DNA of 64,000 nucleotides, taken from contig NZ_CAJQYY010000015.1 of NCBI RefSeq assembly GCF_907164575.1, forward strand, positions 87,822 to 151,821, given 5' to 3'. The notes under the pieces are model-generated. The model did no database searches, was not told the origin of the DNA, and saw only the letters and a program-made list of their open reading frames with translations. Source of the stretch: Paraburkholderia gardini. GTDB lineage: Bacteria; Pseudomonadota; Gammaproteobacteria; Burkholderiales; Burkholderiaceae. Made by a program: the position numbers and the translations under genes. Shown piece by piece: positions 18,015 to 28,729 of this stretch (position 1 is its first letter; every line of letters starts with the position of its first letter).

Positions 18015-18691
18015 GACGCGGCCCGCTCGAAACAGAGGTAGCGCGTCGCATCCGGCGCCGTATCGATTGGCAGGTGCGTCGTCATGACCGCGATGCCGCC
18101 ACGCTCGACATGCTCTGCGATGCATGCGCCGATGAGCCGCGTCGATTCCGCATCGAGTGCGGCGGCAGGCTCATCGAGCAGCCACAGCGGCTTGCATTCC
18201 ATCAGCAGGCGGGCCATCGCGATACGCCTTTGCTGTCCCTGCGAGAGCGTGCCCGCGAGGCGGTTTTCACAGCCTGCGAGCCCGAGCCGCCCGAGCACCT
18301 CCCGTTCGGGGCAGGCCGCGGTTGCGTCATGCGCGCTCGCCGCGCCGAGGCGCGCCGCGAAGCGCACGTTCTCGATCACCGTCAGGTCACGGCTCACCGC
18401 ATTTGCGTGGCCGACGTACGCGAGCGTGCGGCGCCATGTTTCGGACTGTCTGCGCGTATCGAGGCCGCGCCAGCGTATCGTGCCCGCGGCCGGGCGCAGG
18501 AGCCCCGCCAGCAGCCGCAGAAGCGTGGTTTTACCGCTGCCGTTCGCGCCGTGAATCTGCAGCACCTCTCCCGCATCGGCTTCGAAACTGACGTCACTGA
18601 AGATCGTTTCCCCGCCACGGCAAAACGCGAGCGACGCGACCGACAACAGCGCGGGCGCCGCTTCGCCTTCAGGTCTGCTCGTTGCACGCAT
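18002..18691 (-). CDS. ccmA: Haem exporter ATPase CcmA
   Basis: 229-residue ABC ATPase. Walker A G-A-N-G-S-G-K-T-T, the signature L-S-Q-G-Q-Q-R-R (CcmA has this variant of LSGGQ) and Walker B P-L-W-L-L-D-E-P are in order. Starts 11 bp after napC, with no terminator seen between, so nap and ccm are probably one transcript. Confidence 0.94.
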   Translation of the reverse strand: MRATSRPEGEAAPALLSVASLAFCRGGETIFSDVSFEADAGEVLQIHGANGSGKTTLLRLLAGLLRPAAGTIRWRGLDTRRQSETWRRTLAYVGHANAVSRDLTVIENVRFAARLGAASAHDATAACPEREVLGRLGLAGCENRLAGTLSQGQQRRIAMARLLMECKPLWLLDEPAAALDAESTRLIGACIAEHVERGGIAVMTTHLPIDTAPDATRYLCFERAASCSI

Positions 18692-18702
18692 GGCCGCCCG
18701 CC

Positions 18703-19317
18703 TCAATTTCCCTTCGCCTGTCGCGCCTGTTCGTCGCGCATCGCCTGTGTCATGTCCGGCAAGTGATGCGCGATGCCCTTGTGGCAATCGATGCAGGTTT
18801 TCTCTCCGGTGACGAGGTAGGTCTGATGCGCGTTCTGGGCTCTTACGCTCTGACGCGTAAAGTCCATCGACTCGAACGAGTGGCAGTTGCGGCACTCCAG
18901 CGAGTCGTTTGCCTTCATGCGCGTCCATTCGTGCTCGGCGAGTTCGAGCCGTTTGTCGAGGAATTTCTCGCGCGTATCGACCGTGCCGAAAACCTTGGCC
19001 CACACCTCCTTCGAAGCCTGCATCTTTCTGGCGATCTTGTCGGTCCAGTTGTGGGGCACGTGACAATCCGAGCATTTCGCGCGCACCCCGCTACGGTTGG
19101 TGTAGTGGATGGTGGTCTTCAACTCGGCAAACGTGTTGTCGCGCATCTCGTGGCAGCCCGTGCAGAACGCTTCCGTGCTGGTGAATTCGAGCGCCGTGTT
19201 GAACGCGCCCCAGAACACCACGCCCGCGACGAAGCCGCCCAGCGTGAGAAAGCCGAGGCTGAAATACGCGCTTGGCCGGTTGATCGTGCGCCAGTAGCGC
19301 TTCACCAGGTCGAGCAT
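18703..19317 (-). CDS. napC: Tetrahaem quinol dehydrogenase NapC
   Basis: 204 residues: an N-terminal membrane anchor (about 18-38), then a periplasmic domain with four C-x-x-C-H motifs (C-T-G-C-H, C-S-D-C-H, C-R-N-C-H, C-I-D-C-H). It passes electrons from quinol to NapAB. Belongs to the NapC/NirT family. All four haems are attached by the Ccm system encoded just downstream. Confidence 0.95.
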   Translation of the reverse strand: MLDLVKRYWRTINRPSAYFSLGFLTLGGFVAGVVFWGAFNTALEFTSTEAFCTGCHEMRDNTFAELKTTIHYTNRSGVRAKCSDCHVPHNWTDKIARKMQASKEVWAKVFGTVDTREKFLDKRLELAEHEWTRMKANDSLECRNCHSFESMDFTRQSVRAQNAHQTYLVTGEKTCIDCHKGIAHHLPDMTQAMRDEQARQAKGN

Positions 19318-19326
19318 CGCGCGCCC

Positions 19327-19821
19327 CTAGTTCTTGTGGCTCGAAGCCGGCTTCGAGCCGGGTGCCAGCCGGATATCCTCGAGGTCCGTGAAGGTGTTGC
19401 TCACAAGCGGTTTCGTATCGGCTTGCGGAACATGACACTGCGTGCAGAAATAGCGGCGCGGGGCGAGGCTGCCGAGCGTCACGCCCGCGCGATCCGTGTA
19501 ATGCGAGACGCCGACAGGTACCGCGCCGCTCTCCGCCGCGCGGCTGCGGGCGTGACAGGCGAGACAGCGGTTCGCGTTCTTGTCGACCTGATAGCCGTCG
19601 ATCTTGTGGGGGATCGTCGGCGGCTGCTGCGCATAGGCACGGCCACGGATCACATCCTTGTTCTCGGTCGGGTAAATCAGGGGCGGCTTTGTTTCCTCAT
19701 CGAGCGGCGTCGTGCCGCGCAGGCTGTCATGGAACGGCACGTCGGGCACCGCCGGCTGCGCGGAAGCGCCGAACGGGCTCAAAAATCCACAGAGGGCGGC
19801 AAGTACGATCCACTGGCGCAT
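19327..19821 (-). CDS. napB: Dihaem cytochrome c subunit NapB
   Basis: 164 residues with a signal peptide (ending near residue 21) and two C-x-x-C-H motifs (C-L-A-C-H and C-T-Q-C-H), the usual NapB pattern. It is the electron-transfer partner of NapA in the periplasm. 10 bp separate it from both napA and napC. Confidence 0.95.
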   Translation of the reverse strand: MRQWIVLAALCGFLSPFGASAQPAVPDVPFHDSLRGTTPLDEETKPPLIYPTENKDVIRGRAYAQQPPTIPHKIDGYQVDKNANRCLACHARSRAAESGAVPVGVSHYTDRAGVTLGSLAPRRYFCTQCHVPQADTKPLVSNTFTDLEDIRLAPGSKPASSHKN

Positions 19822-19831
19822 GACATCTCCC

Positions 19832-22324
19832 CTAGACCCTGACGATCTTTACCGCGCACTTCTTGTAGTCTGTCTGGAACGAGATCGGATCGGTCGCGTC
19901 GAGCGTCACCTTGTTGATCAACTGGCTCGAGTCGAACCACGGCACGAACACCAGCCCGCGTGGCGGCTTGTCGCGTCCGCGCGTCTCCACCCGCGTGCGG
20001 ATGTAGCCGCGCCGCGACATGACCTTCACTTCGACGCCGCGGCTGAGTCCGAGCGCCTTCGCGTCGTCCGGATGCATGAAGCAGACGGCGTTCGGAAACG
20101 CGCGATACAACTCCGGCACGCGTCGCGTCATCGACCCCGAGTGCCAGTGTTCGAGCACGCGCCCGGTCGACAGCCAGAACGGGTATTCCTTGTCCGGCAT
20201 TTCGGGCGGCGGCTCGTAAGGCAGCGCCCAGATCACGGCGCGGCCGTCCTTGTTGCCGTAGAACTCCCAGCCGGTGCCCGCCTTCACGTAGGGATCGGAG
20301 CCTTCCTTGTAGCGCCAGAGCGTTTCCTTGCCATTGACGACCGGCCAGCGCAGTCCGCGCGCCTTGTGATAATCGTCGAACGGGGCAAGGTCGTGGCCGT
20401 GGCCACGGCCAAACGAAGCGTATTCCTCGAACAGGCCCTTCTGGATGTAGAAGCCGAACGCTTTGGCTTCGTCGTTGCGAAAGGCCACGTCGACTTGCGA
20501 TGCAGGAAATTTATTCACCTGACCGTTGCGAAACAGCACGTCATAAAGTGTCTTGCCCTTCAGTTCCGGCTTCTTCGCGATCAGTTCCGCCGGCCACACC
20601 TCATCGACGGTGAAGCGCTTCGAAAACTCGACGATCTGCCACAGGTCCGAGCGCGCGCCCTCGGGCGGCGGCACGAGCTGATGCCAGAACTGCGTGCGAC
20701 GCTCCGCGTTGCCATACGCGCCCTCCTTCTCGACCCACATCGCCGAAGGCAGGATGAGATCGGCAGCGACCGCGGTGACAGTCGGATAGACATCGGAGAC
20801 GACGATGAAGTTATCGGGGTTGCGATAGCCGGGCAGGGTTTCCTGCATCATGTTGGCCGCGGCCTGCATGTTGTTGTTGACCATCACCCAGTACGCGTTG
20901 AGCTTGCTGTCCTTCAGCATGCGATTCTGGAGCACGGCGTGATAGCCCGGCTTGTCGGGAATCGTACCTGGCGGAATCTTCCAGATTTCCTCGGCATGCT
21001 TGCGGTGCTCGGGGTTGGCCACGAGCATGTCGGCCGGCAGGCGGTGCGAGAAGGTGCCCACTTCGCGCGCCGTGCCACAGGCGGACGGTTGACCCGTCAG
21101 CGAAAACGGACTGTTGCCCGGCGTGGAGATCTTGCCCGTCAGCAGGTGCAGGTTGTAGACCATGTTGTTGGCCCACGTGCCGCGCGTGTGCTGGTTGAAG
21201 CCCATTGTCCAGAACGAAACCACCTTGATGTTGGGATCGGCGTACAGCTCGGCAAGCTGGTCCAGCTTGACCTTCGAGATGCCCGAGAGCTTCGTCACAT
21301 AGGCCGCATCGTATTTCGACACGAACTTCGCGAAGGCGTCGAAGTCCATCGGCTTCGAACCGTTCGCATCGCCGGCGTTCTTCGCGGCTTTCTGCAACGG
21401 ATTGTCCGGCCGCAGTCCGTAGCCGATATCTGTATTGCCTTCCTTGAACACGGTGTGCTTCGTCACGAAGTCACGGTTCACGCGATTCGTCTTGATGATG
21501 TAGTTCGCGATGTAGTTCATGATCGCAAGGTCGGATTGCGGCGCGAAGACCATCTGCATATCCGCAAGATCGAAAGAGCGATGTTCGAACACCGACAGCA
21601 CGGCCACTCTGGTCTTCGGTACGCTCAGCTTGCGATCCGTCACCCGCGTCCATAGCACCGGGTGCATCTCCGCCATGTTCGACCCCCACAGCACGAAGGC
21701 ATCGGTCTGCTCGATATCGTCGTAGCAGCCCATCGGCTCGTCCATGCCAAACGAGCGCATGAAACCGGTCACCGCCGAGGCCATGCAGTGCCGCGCATTC
21801 GGATCGATGTTATTGCTGCGAAAGCCCGCCTTCATCAGCTTGACCGCCGCATACCCTTCGAACACAGTCCACTGGCCGGAGCCGAACATGCCGATTGCCG
21901 TCGGACCCTTTGCCTTCAACACCTGCCTGAACTGCTGCTCCATCACGTCGAACGCCTTATCCCACGACACCGGTGTGAATTCGCCGTTCTTGTCGTATTT
22001 GCCGTCCTTCATGCGCAGGAGCGGCGCATTCAGACGGTCTCCCCCGTACATGATCTTCGAGAGGAAGTAGCCCTTGACGCAGTTCAGCCCGCGATTGACC
22101 TCCGCCTGCGGATCGCCCTGCGTCGCGACAACCTTGCCGGCCTTCACGCCAACAATGACCCCGCAGCCGGTGCCGCAAAAGCGGCATGGCGCTTTCGACC
22201 AGGTCAGGTCGTTGCCGCCCGCGCCCGCCGCCTGCGCTTCCAGGCCTGGCAGCGTGATACCGGCGGCGGAGGCGGCCGTGGCCGCGGCGGTTTGCTTAAT
22301 AAACGCCCGGCGCGTCAGTTTCAT
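19832..22324 (-). CDS. napA: Periplasmic nitrate reductase catalytic subunit NapA
   Basis: 830 residues, the usual NapA size. The Tat signal [10 protein letters not shown] is followed by the [4Fe-4S] ligands C47-x2-C50-x3-C54 and Cys82 (G-L-N-C-V-K-G). The molybdenum-ligating cysteine lies in R-H-C-M-A-S-A-V. It reduces nitrate to nitrite with a bis-MGD cofactor. The start at 22324 places the Tat motif at residues 5-6 and overlaps napD by 29 bp. Confidence 0.97.
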   Translation of the reverse strand: MKLTRRAFIKQTAAATAASAAGITLPGLEAQAAGAGGNDLTWSKAPCRFCGTGCGVIVGVKAGKVVATQGDPQAEVNRGLNCVKGYFLSKIMYGGDRLNAPLLRMKDGKYDKNGEFTPVSWDKAFDVMEQQFRQVLKAKGPTAIGMFGSGQWTVFEGYAAVKLMKAGFRSNNIDPNARHCMASAVTGFMRSFGMDEPMGCYDDIEQTDAFVLWGSNMAEMHPVLWTRVTDRKLSVPKTRVAVLSVFEHRSFDLADMQMVFAPQSDLAIMNYIANYIIKTNRVNRDFVTKHTVFKEGNTDIGYGLRPDNPLQKAAKNAGDANGSKPMDFDAFAKFVSKYDAAYVTKLSGISKVKLDQLAELYADPNIKVVSFWTMGFNQHTRGTWANNMVYNLHLLTGKISTPGNSPFSLTGQPSACGTAREVGTFSHRLPADMLVANPEHRKHAEEIWKIPPGTIPDKPGYHAVLQNRMLKDSKLNAYWVMVNNNMQAAANMMQETLPGYRNPDNFIVVSDVYPTVTAVAADLILPSAMWVEKEGAYGNAERRTQFWHQLVPPPEGARSDLWQIVEFSKRFTVDEVWPAELIAKKPELKGKTLYDVLFRNGQVNKFPASQVDVAFRNDEAKAFGFYIQKGLFEEYASFGRGHGHDLAPFDDYHKARGLRWPVVNGKETLWRYKEGSDPYVKAGTGWEFYGNKDGRAVIWALPYEPPPEMPDKEYPFWLSTGRVLEHWHSGSMTRRVPELYRAFPNAVCFMHPDDAKALGLSRGVEVKVMSRRGYIRTRVETRGRDKPPRGLVFVPWFDSSQLINKVTLDATDPISFQTDYKKCAVKIVRV

Positions 22325-22631
22325 CGCCTGTCTCCTCATCGAGCGATTCGACATCTTCGTGGTGCTGGTATATGAGCGACGCGGAATAGACGCCCGGCAA
22401 GGCGTGAATCGCATTCAGTTGCGCGATGATGTCTTCCGACTCCTGCGCTTCCAGCGTGACCACCAGTTTTCCGGCGGGGCTGACTGCGTGAATCTCCGCG
22501 CCGGGAAGTATCGAAACGGCGTGCCGGATGGCCTCTATCTGCCTGTTATCCGCATGAACGACGATGCCGGCAATATGGGCTTGCGGAACGTCGACAACGT
22601 TTATCACCAGCTTTTGCGCGTGTGAAGCCAT
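22296..22631 (-). CDS. napD: NapA maturation chaperone NapD
   Basis: 111 residues with a ferredoxin-like fold and the family segment H-I-A-G-I-V-V-H-A near the N-terminus, then a G-K-L-V-V-T-L-E strand. NapD binds the NapA Tat peptide and blocks export until the cofactor is loaded. The acidic C-terminal extension ([10 protein letters not shown]) is longer than usual and overlaps the napA start. Confidence 0.92.
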   Translation of the reverse strand: MASHAQKLVINVVDVPQAHIAGIVVHADNRQIEAIRHAVSILPGAEIHAVSPAGKLVVTLEAQESEDIIAQLNAIHALPGVYSASLIYQHHEDVESLDEETGDETDAPGVY

Positions 22632-22703
22632 CTGACGACTCCCGGCACAGCGTTTTAATAAACAGGCGAATAAGACTGCACGGAGACTTTGCAGGAACGG
22701 CTG

Positions 22704-22862
22704 TCAATGCGGTGGACCGCCAACCAGAATCTGATAGAACCAGACAACAAACCCATATGCGGCAATAAACATCACGGTCAATACGGGCACCATGACGGCC
22801 GTGAGAAACAGGAAGCTGCGAAGTTCCTCGGTTTTGCGAAGGCCTTCTTTAGCGTCGGTCAT
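22704..22862 (-). CDS. napE: Nitrate reductase accessory membrane protein NapE
   Basis: A 52-residue gene. It opens M-T-D-A-K-E-G-L-R-K-T-E-E-L, then one membrane helix (about 17-47) containing F-L-F-L-T-A-V and A-A-Y-G-F-V-V-W. This matches NapE, a poorly understood single-pass protein that begins nap operons in several proteobacteria. The gap to napD is 72 bp. First gene of the leftward block, so the promoter should lie just beyond 22862. Confidence 0.88.
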   Translation of the reverse strand: MTDAKEGLRKTEELRSFLFLTAVMVPVLTVMFIAAYGFVVWFYQILVGGPPH

Positions 22863-23683
22863 GGCATTGGGGTATGTCTCGGGTTACGCGATTTTGATGT
22901 TTGGTATCACTGATTGTTGTCGCCGGTCTTCCATTCGTCAAGGCTATTAATTGAAATTTGAAATGACTGTGATGTTGATATGCCCTGGAACATTGGAACA
23001 GCGGGCTTGCCGGAGACAAGAAAGCCGACGGACCCCGCGAATGCAGGGAGCGGACGCATTGAATCAGGAAGCCACCCTGGATATCGACACGGGCACATCA
23101 GGCGGTATCTCATGAGTGAGGTTTTTTTGTCTGCATTCGCTCTCGCGCACCGGGTTGCTGCGCCGCACACTTATTGACCACTTCGCACCTGGTCAACGAG
23201 AACGCGCCCGAATCCGGTCTGCGCAGTGACCTCTTGTGCGTAATGCGTTTTGTGTTGCTGGCCGGCCGGGTCAGAATTGTGACGTAGCCCCTCTATCGCC
23301 ATGAACTGTGCCGGCCCAAGGTGGTTGCGGGGGTGCCCGCTTTAATTGCGCCACTACTACTATGGTGTCTCACGCGATTGAACGATCCGCTTTGATACGT
23401 CGAACGGCCACCGAAGACGGATGTCACTGGACGACCCAGAGTACGTGGAGACTCCAGTTTTGCCGCCTGGCGGGCGATCGCCGGTCAGGTCGATCAAGTT
23501 TGATACGGGAGCTTGGACCCATCGAACATCACGACCGGATTTTTCAACTGTATCGGCCGCATCCGGAAGTTCGGCGCCTGCGCACTCATCGGACGTCCGC
23601 TTCTTCGCGACCTTTTCGACGTGACCTCAAATGTTGCGGCGCCCTTATCATTTGATAGTCAAATCGTGAGTTGAAAAAACAAA
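22863..23683. other. Gene-poor region between napE and tRNA-Ser terminator
   Basis: About 820 bp with no coding frame I can support on either strand. It must contain the nap promoter near 22870-22980, which is relatively A+T-rich (repeated TTGAAA-like motifs), but I see no clear FNR (TTGAT-N4-ATCAA) site. Lying directly downstream of a tRNA-Ser gene, it could be the scar of a lost island, though no attachment-site repeat of the tRNA 3' end was found. Confidence 0.45.
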
Positions 23684-23715
23684 AAGCCGTTGAATCCTTT
23701 TAGATTCAACGGCTT
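23684..23715 (-). terminator. Rho-independent terminator of tRNA-Ser
   Basis: Perfect 13-bp stem (AAGCCGTTGAATC, 23684-23696, paired with 23703-23715) with a 6-nt loop. Reading leftward it is followed by TTTTTGTTTTTTC. It sits 12 bp beyond the tRNA 3' end. Confidence 0.85.
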
Positions 23716-23727
23716 ATCATTCATATC

Positions 23728-23817
23728 TGGCGGAGAGACGGGGATTCGAACCCCGGATAGGTATTAACCTATACACGCTTTCCAGGCGTGCGACTTAAAC
23801 CGCTCATCCATCTCTCC
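23728..23817 (-). tRNA. tRNA-Ser (anticodon GGA)
   Basis: 90 nt including an encoded CCA end (23728-23730). The 7-bp acceptor stem pairs GGAGAGA with TCTCTCC, with discriminator G. The anticodon loop reads CTGGAAA, giving anticodon GGA, and a long variable arm (TATAGGTTAATACCTA region) and a GGTTCGAATCC T-arm are present, all as expected for a serine tRNA. Confidence 0.95.
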
Positions 23818-23912
23818 GGCGGGAGGCAGATTATAGCAAACTCTGGGGCCCGCGCCACACCCTCTTGCGCGGCGCGTGAAATACCCGCAAAAAGCATCGC
23901 GAGGCAACGCAC

Positions 23913-25931
23913 TCAGGGATGCCGGATATAGTCCACGAGCGCCCGCGTCCATGCGTCCGGTTTGCGGTCCACGAGACTCACGCCGATCGCCACGAGAAAC
24001 CCCGCCGGCACGCCGAACACGCCCGAACTGATCGGCTCGATGCCGAACCAGCGCGCGCCCGTGAAACCCGTCAGCTGCGTGAAAAACGGATACGTCGACA
24101 CGATGTAGTAGATGCACACCACGAGCCCCGCCACCATTCCCGCCACCGCACCACGACGCGTCGTGCGCTTCCAGAACACGCCCAGCACCAGCACCGGAAA
24201 CAGACTCGAAGCCGCGATCGAAAAAGCGGCGCCCACCAGAAACAGGATATTCCCTGTATTCAGCGAAGCCACGTACGAAGCAAACAGCGCAACCCCAAGC
24301 AGCAGGATCTTCGAGATGGTCACCCGCCGCTGGCTCGATGCCGATGGATCGACCATGTGATAGTAGACATCGTGCGATAACGCGTTCGCGATCGTCAGCA
24401 GCAGACCATCGGCGGTGGAAAGCGCAGCGGCCAGCGCGCCCGCTGCGATCAGCCCCGACATCACGTACGGCAGCCTCGCGATTTCCGGCGCCGCGAGCAC
24501 GACCATGTCGGGCTGCATCTGGATCTCGCTCCAGCGCACAATGCCGTCGCCGTTCATGTCCGAAATACCGATCAGATACGGCTCGATCCGCCGCCACTGC
24601 ATCACCCATTGCGGCAGATCGGCAAATCGATGCCCGACGAGACTCGACAGGATCTCGTACTTGATCAGCACCGCAAGCACCGGCACCGTCAGATAGAACA
24701 GCGCGACGAAAAACAGCGTCCACCCCACCGACCTGCGCGCCGACGCCACCGATGTCGTCGTGTTATAGCGCGTCAGAATATGCGGCAGACTCGCCGTCCC
24801 CAGCGAAAGACACAGCAGCAGAGAGAGAAAATTGCGTCGGTGAAGGTTGCTGTCTTCTCCGCTCACGGCAGGAAACGCCTCGGACATCGGCACAGGTGCC
24901 GACGCGCGCAGCAGCATCTCGTCGCGCTGCTGCGTCCATATGCTGTGCGCGGCCACGGCGTCGCGCGGAAACGCCGCCAGCGTGCGCTCGCGCTCGTTGA
25001 TGTCGCGCAGCGGTCCGTTGTGCCGGCGCAGATCGGCGATTTCCTGTGTCAGCCGGCTCTTCTCGTCGACGAAAGATTGAGGCAGTGCGTCGAGCCGCGC
25101 CTGCATGGTAGCCGCGCGCTGCCGGAAGTTGTCGCGGACCCTCTGCTCGGGTGGCGCGTCGCGCACCTGCCGCTCGAGCGTCTCGACCCGCTCCATCAAC
25201 CGGCCGTAGTTGAATTGCGGCACCCAGCCGAGTCCATCCTTGTGCGCGATCATCGACACCGGAATCAGGATCGCAACGATCAGGATGATGTACTGCGCGA
25301 CCTGCGTCCAGGTGACCGCACGCATGCCGCCGAGAAACGAACACACGAGAATGCCCGCCAGCCCGCAGAAAATCCCGATGGAAAAATCGACGCCGATAAA
25401 GCGCGTCGCGATCAACCCGACGCCCTGAATCTGCGCAACGAGATAGACGAACGAACACAGGATCGCGGAGAACACGGCGAGGCCGCGCACGGCGTTGCTC
25501 GAAAAGCGCGTGCCGAGAAAATCGGGAATCGTGTAGCGCGCGAGCTTGCGCACATACGGCGCGAGCAGGAACGCGACGAGGCAGTAGCCGCCCGTCCACC
25601 CCATCATGTAGGCGAGGCCGTCGTAACCGGTTGCGTAAAGCGAGCCCGCAAGGCCAATGAACGAAGCCGCCGACAGCCAGTCCGCGGCCGTCGCCATGCC
25701 GTTGAACGCAGACGGCACGCGCCGCCCCGCGACGTAGTATTCGACGAGATCGGAAGTGCGCGAAAGCAGTCCGATTACGGCATAAACGGCAATCGGTATG
25801 AACAGGAACACGTAGCCGATCCACGTGCCCGCGCCGGTCGCGCGTTCGATGCACCACAGCACGTAGATGAAAAAGAGAAAGCCCAGCGTATAGAACGCGT
25901 ATGAACGGATGAGTCGATGGGTCAGCTTCAT
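23913..25931 (-). CDS. Sodium:solute symporter, VC_2705 type
   Basis: 672 residues of the SSS family. About 13 membrane helices are interrupted between residues 230 and 370 by a cytosolic insert with a predicted coiled coil (residues 238-320, rich in E, R, Q and L). The family motifs D-W-L-S-A-A-S-F-I-G-L-A-G and G-L-I-A-A-G-A-L-A-A-A-L-S-T-A-D-G-L-L-L are intact. The long insert and the neighbouring DUF4212 gene place it in the VC_2705 subfamily related to acetate permease ActP. Next to acs, so acetate or another short carboxylate is the likely substrate. Confidence 0.88.
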   Translation of the reverse strand: MKLTHRLIRSYAFYTLGFLFFIYVLWCIERATGAGTWIGYVFLFIPIAVYAVIGLLSRTSDLVEYYVAGRRVPSAFNGMATAADWLSAASFIGLAGSLYATGYDGLAYMMGWTGGYCLVAFLLAPYVRKLARYTIPDFLGTRFSSNAVRGLAVFSAILCSFVYLVAQIQGVGLIATRFIGVDFSIGIFCGLAGILVCSFLGGMRAVTWTQVAQYIILIVAILIPVSMIAHKDGLGWVPQFNYGRLMERVETLERQVRDAPPEQRVRDNFRQRAATMQARLDALPQSFVDEKSRLTQEIADLRRHNGPLRDINERERTLAAFPRDAVAAHSIWTQQRDEMLLRASAPVPMSEAFPAVSGEDSNLHRRNFLSLLLCLSLGTASLPHILTRYNTTTSVASARRSVGWTLFFVALFYLTVPVLAVLIKYEILSSLVGHRFADLPQWVMQWRRIEPYLIGISDMNGDGIVRWSEIQMQPDMVVLAAPEIARLPYVMSGLIAAGALAAALSTADGLLLTIANALSHDVYYHMVDPSASSQRRVTISKILLLGVALFASYVASLNTGNILFLVGAAFSIAASSLFPVLVLGVFWKRTTRRGAVAGMVAGLVVCIYYIVSTYPFFTQLTGFTGARWFGIEPISSGVFGVPAGFLVAIGVSLVDRKPDAWTRALVDYIRHP

Positions 25932-25935
25932 CGGC

Positions 25936-26283
25936 TCAGGGTTTCCGGCTCGCGATATCGGCTTCGCGTGCCGCTTGCAACACGCGATCGGCGCGCTGCA
26001 TCAGCACGATATACACGGCGATCAGCACGAGGTAGACCAGAATCGCACCCTGCGCGCCCATATAGAACGGCAGGCTGAAACCGGCGAAACGCACACTGGC
26101 TAACGGGCCCGCGGCCAGCGGCACGACGAACGAAACGACGAAACCGATCGCCATGAGCGTCGCGATCAGCCAGAGATTGAAACGCCAGTAGCGCTGATGC
26201 GCGCGCGCCATCGCTTCCGAGACCGGTGGCGGTTCGGGCGGTGGATTGATATTTTGACGGGCGGTGTGGTTTGGCGCGGCCAT
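25936..26283 (-). CDS. DUF4212 sodium/substrate symporter small subunit
   Basis: 115 residues with two membrane helices (about 35-55 and 75-100) after a proline-rich N-terminus. The family signature R-Y-W-R-F-N-L and the small two-helix design identify DUF4212, which regularly precedes VC_2705-type symporters. Only 4 bp separate it from the symporter gene, indicating translational coupling and probably a two-subunit carrier. Start at 26283 chosen by homology of the core; the frame is open further upstream. Confidence 0.85.
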   Translation of the reverse strand: MAAPNHTARQNINPPPEPPPVSEAMARAHQRYWRFNLWLIATLMAIGFVVSFVVPLAAGPLASVRFAGFSLPFYMGAQGAILVYLVLIAVYIVLMQRADRVLQAAREADIASRKP

Positions 26284-26406
26284 GCGCCTGTGTATCAAAA
26301 AGCCACTGCCCAGGCAATAAGGATTGTCATCGCAGTGGCTTCGTTCAATGCAGGTTGTAGCGCGGACCAGCGGCAAACCGCGCCGCCGGCCGCGAACACG
26401 TAACGC

Positions 26407-28389
26407 TTAAAGCGATTCGCCGAGCTGGTCGAGGATCGCCGGATTCTCCAGCGTCGACACGTCCTGGGTGATCGCTTCGCCCTTCGCGAGCGAACGCAGC
26501 AGGCGGCGCATGATCTTGCCGGAGCGCGTCTTCGGCAGGTTCTCGCCGAAACGGATGTCCTTCGGCTTCGCGATCGGGCCGATTTCCTTGCCGACCCACG
26601 CACGCAGTTCATTCGCGATCTTCACGGCTTCCTCGCCTTCTGGACGCGTGCGCTTCAGCACGACAAACGCGCACACGGCCTCGCCCGTCGTATCGTCAGG
26701 GCGGCCCACCACGGCCGCTTCCGCGACGAGCGGATTCGCGACCAGCGCCGACTCGATCTCCATCGTGCCGAGGCGGTGACCGGACACGTTGAGCACGTCG
26801 TCGATACGGCCCATGATCGTGAAGTAGCCGGTGTCCTTGTCGCGCACCGCGCCGTCTCCCGCGAGATAAAGCTTGCCGCCGAGTTCCTCGGGGAAATAGC
26901 TCTTCCTGTAGCGCTCCGGATCGCCCCACACGTTGCGCAGCATCGCGGGCCACGGACGCTTCACGACAAGAATGCCGCCCTGCCCGTTCGGCACGTCCTG
27001 CCCGGTTTCGTCGACGACGGCCGCCATGATGCCCGGCAACGGCAACGTGCACGAACCCGGCACGAGCGGCGTCGCGCCCGGCAGCGGTGTGATCATGTGG
27101 CCGCCGGTTTCGGTCTGCCACCACGTATCGACAATCGGGCAGCGCTTGCCGCCGACGTTCTCGTGATACCACATCCATGCTTCCGGATTGATCGGCTCGC
27201 CGACCGTGCCGATGATGCGCAGCGACGACAGGTCATAGCTCTTCGGATGCACTTTCGCATCGGCTTCGGAAACCTTGATCAGCGAACGGATGGCCGTGGG
27301 CGCCGTATAGAAAACGCTGACCTTATGCTTGCCGATCATGTCCCAGAAGCGGCCGGCGTTCGGATACGTGGGCACACCTTCGAACACGACCTGCGTGCCG
27401 CCGAGTGCCAGCGGCCCGTACGTGATGTAGCTGTGACCCGTGACCCAGCCGATGTCGGCGGTACACCAGAACACGTCGGTGGGCTTCCAGTCGAACGTCC
27501 ACTTCATGGTCTGCGCAACCCACAGCAGATAGCCGCCGGTGCTGTGCTGCACGCCCTTCGGTTTGCCGGTCGAACCCGATGTATAGAGAATGAAGAGCGG
27601 ATGTTCCGCGCCCACCCATTCCGGCGCGCACTGGTCCGACTCGGCCTGCGTGATTTCGTGCATCCACAGGTCGCGCCCTTCGGTCCACGCAACCTTGCCG
27701 CCGGTACGCCGGTAGACGATCACGCTCTTCACCGCTTCGCAGCCGCCCATCGTGAGCGCTTCGTCGGCGATGTTCTTGAGCGGCAACGCCTTGCCGCCGC
27801 GCATCTGTTCGTCGGATGTGATGAGCGCTACCGCGCCCACGTCGACGAGCCGCTCGTTCAGCGACTTCGACGAGAACCCGCCGAACACGACGGAATGGGT
27901 GGCGCCGATGCGCGCGCAGGCCTGCATCGCGACGACGCCCTCGACCGACATCGGCATGTAGATCACGACGCGGTCACCCTTCTTCACGCCGCGCTTTTTC
28001 AGCGCGTTGGCAAAGCGCGATACGCGTTGCAGCAGGTCCTGATACGTGACGTTGGTGACGGTGCCGTCGTCGGCCTCGAAGATCATCGCGACACGCCCAC
28101 CGTTGCCGGCTTCGACGTGACGGTCGATGCTGTTGTACGACGCGTTCAGTTCGCCGTCCTCGAACCATGTGTAGAACGGCGCGTTCGATTCATCGAGCAC
28201 CTTCGTGAAGGGCTTCTTCCAGCTCAGTGTTTCACGTGCGAGACGCGCCCAGAAGCCTTCATAATCGCGCTCCGCTTCGGCGGCGAGCGCACGGTACGCG
28301 TCCATGCCGGGTATGGAAGCCTGCGCCGACATATCGGCGGATGGCGGGAAGACGCGGTGTTCCTGAAGAACCGATTCAATCGCAGACAT
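26407..28389 (-). CDS. acs: Acetyl-CoA synthetase
   Basis: 660 residues, the usual Acs length. Adenylate-forming enzyme: acetate + ATP + CoA to acetyl-CoA + AMP + PPi. The P-loop [11 protein letters not shown], the W-W-Q-T-E-T-G motif and the C-terminal acetylation-site region T-R-S-G-K-I-M-R-R (lysine presumably controlled by Pat/CobB type enzymes) are present. Followed, 123 bp downstream, by the DUF4212/symporter pair, so uptake and activation of acetate are encoded together. Confidence 0.96.
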   Translation of the reverse strand: MSAIESVLQEHRVFPPSADMSAQASIPGMDAYRALAAEAERDYEGFWARLARETLSWKKPFTKVLDESNAPFYTWFEDGELNASYNSIDRHVEAGNGGRVAMIFEADDGTVTNVTYQDLLQRVSRFANALKKRGVKKGDRVVIYMPMSVEGVVAMQACARIGATHSVVFGGFSSKSLNERLVDVGAVALITSDEQMRGGKALPLKNIADEALTMGGCEAVKSVIVYRRTGGKVAWTEGRDLWMHEITQAESDQCAPEWVGAEHPLFILYTSGSTGKPKGVQHSTGGYLLWVAQTMKWTFDWKPTDVFWCTADIGWVTGHSYITYGPLALGGTQVVFEGVPTYPNAGRFWDMIGKHKVSVFYTAPTAIRSLIKVSEADAKVHPKSYDLSSLRIIGTVGEPINPEAWMWYHENVGGKRCPIVDTWWQTETGGHMITPLPGATPLVPGSCTLPLPGIMAAVVDETGQDVPNGQGGILVVKRPWPAMLRNVWGDPERYRKSYFPEELGGKLYLAGDGAVRDKDTGYFTIMGRIDDVLNVSGHRLGTMEIESALVANPLVAEAAVVGRPDDTTGEAVCAFVVLKRTRPEGEEAVKIANELRAWVGKEIGPIAKPKDIRFGENLPKTRSGKIMRRLLRSLAKGEAITQDVSTLENPAILDQLGESL

Positions 28390-28602
28390 CGACTACCCCT
28401 TCGTGAAGATGAAATCTGAAAATCCGTGCGAACGCGCCTGAAGTACACGTGCGTGCCCTGCCGCGTGCCGCATTGTCTCCTGCCTGTGCGCCATGTTCTT
28501 CACCTGTGGCGCACCGCGTGATGCTGTTGTGCCGTGATTCATCACCGGCCACTTGCCTGATTTGCCTCTCACCATAAAGGCCGCAACTTACCGGGCACTT
28601 AC

Positions 28603-28622
28603 GTTGACGCGAGTTGACGCGA
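28603..28622. repeat. Tandem 10-bp direct repeat upstream of acs
   Basis: GTTGACGCGA occurs twice back to back, 214 bp before the acs start. Direct repeats one helical turn apart are typical sites for response regulators or LuxR-type activators, and acs genes are often under such control. Could also be chance. Confidence 0.4.
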
Positions 28623-28729
28623 AGACCGGCGCGGCAGACGCACCTGCATCCGCGCAGGGATTTCAATGCTAACTGAAGCGGCCCAATGTTGGCATGGGTT
28701 TGCTGAATGAGTCAGACAATTGGGCATGC

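Noticed and set aside
22900..22990. FNR site for the nap promoter
   Set aside because: TTGAT-like words are present but no pair with the TTGAT-N4-ATCAA spacing.
23308..23655. 115-codon frame downstream of tRNA-Ser as possible transposase remnant
   Set aside because: No DDE or integrase residues and no terminal repeats; composition not gene-like.
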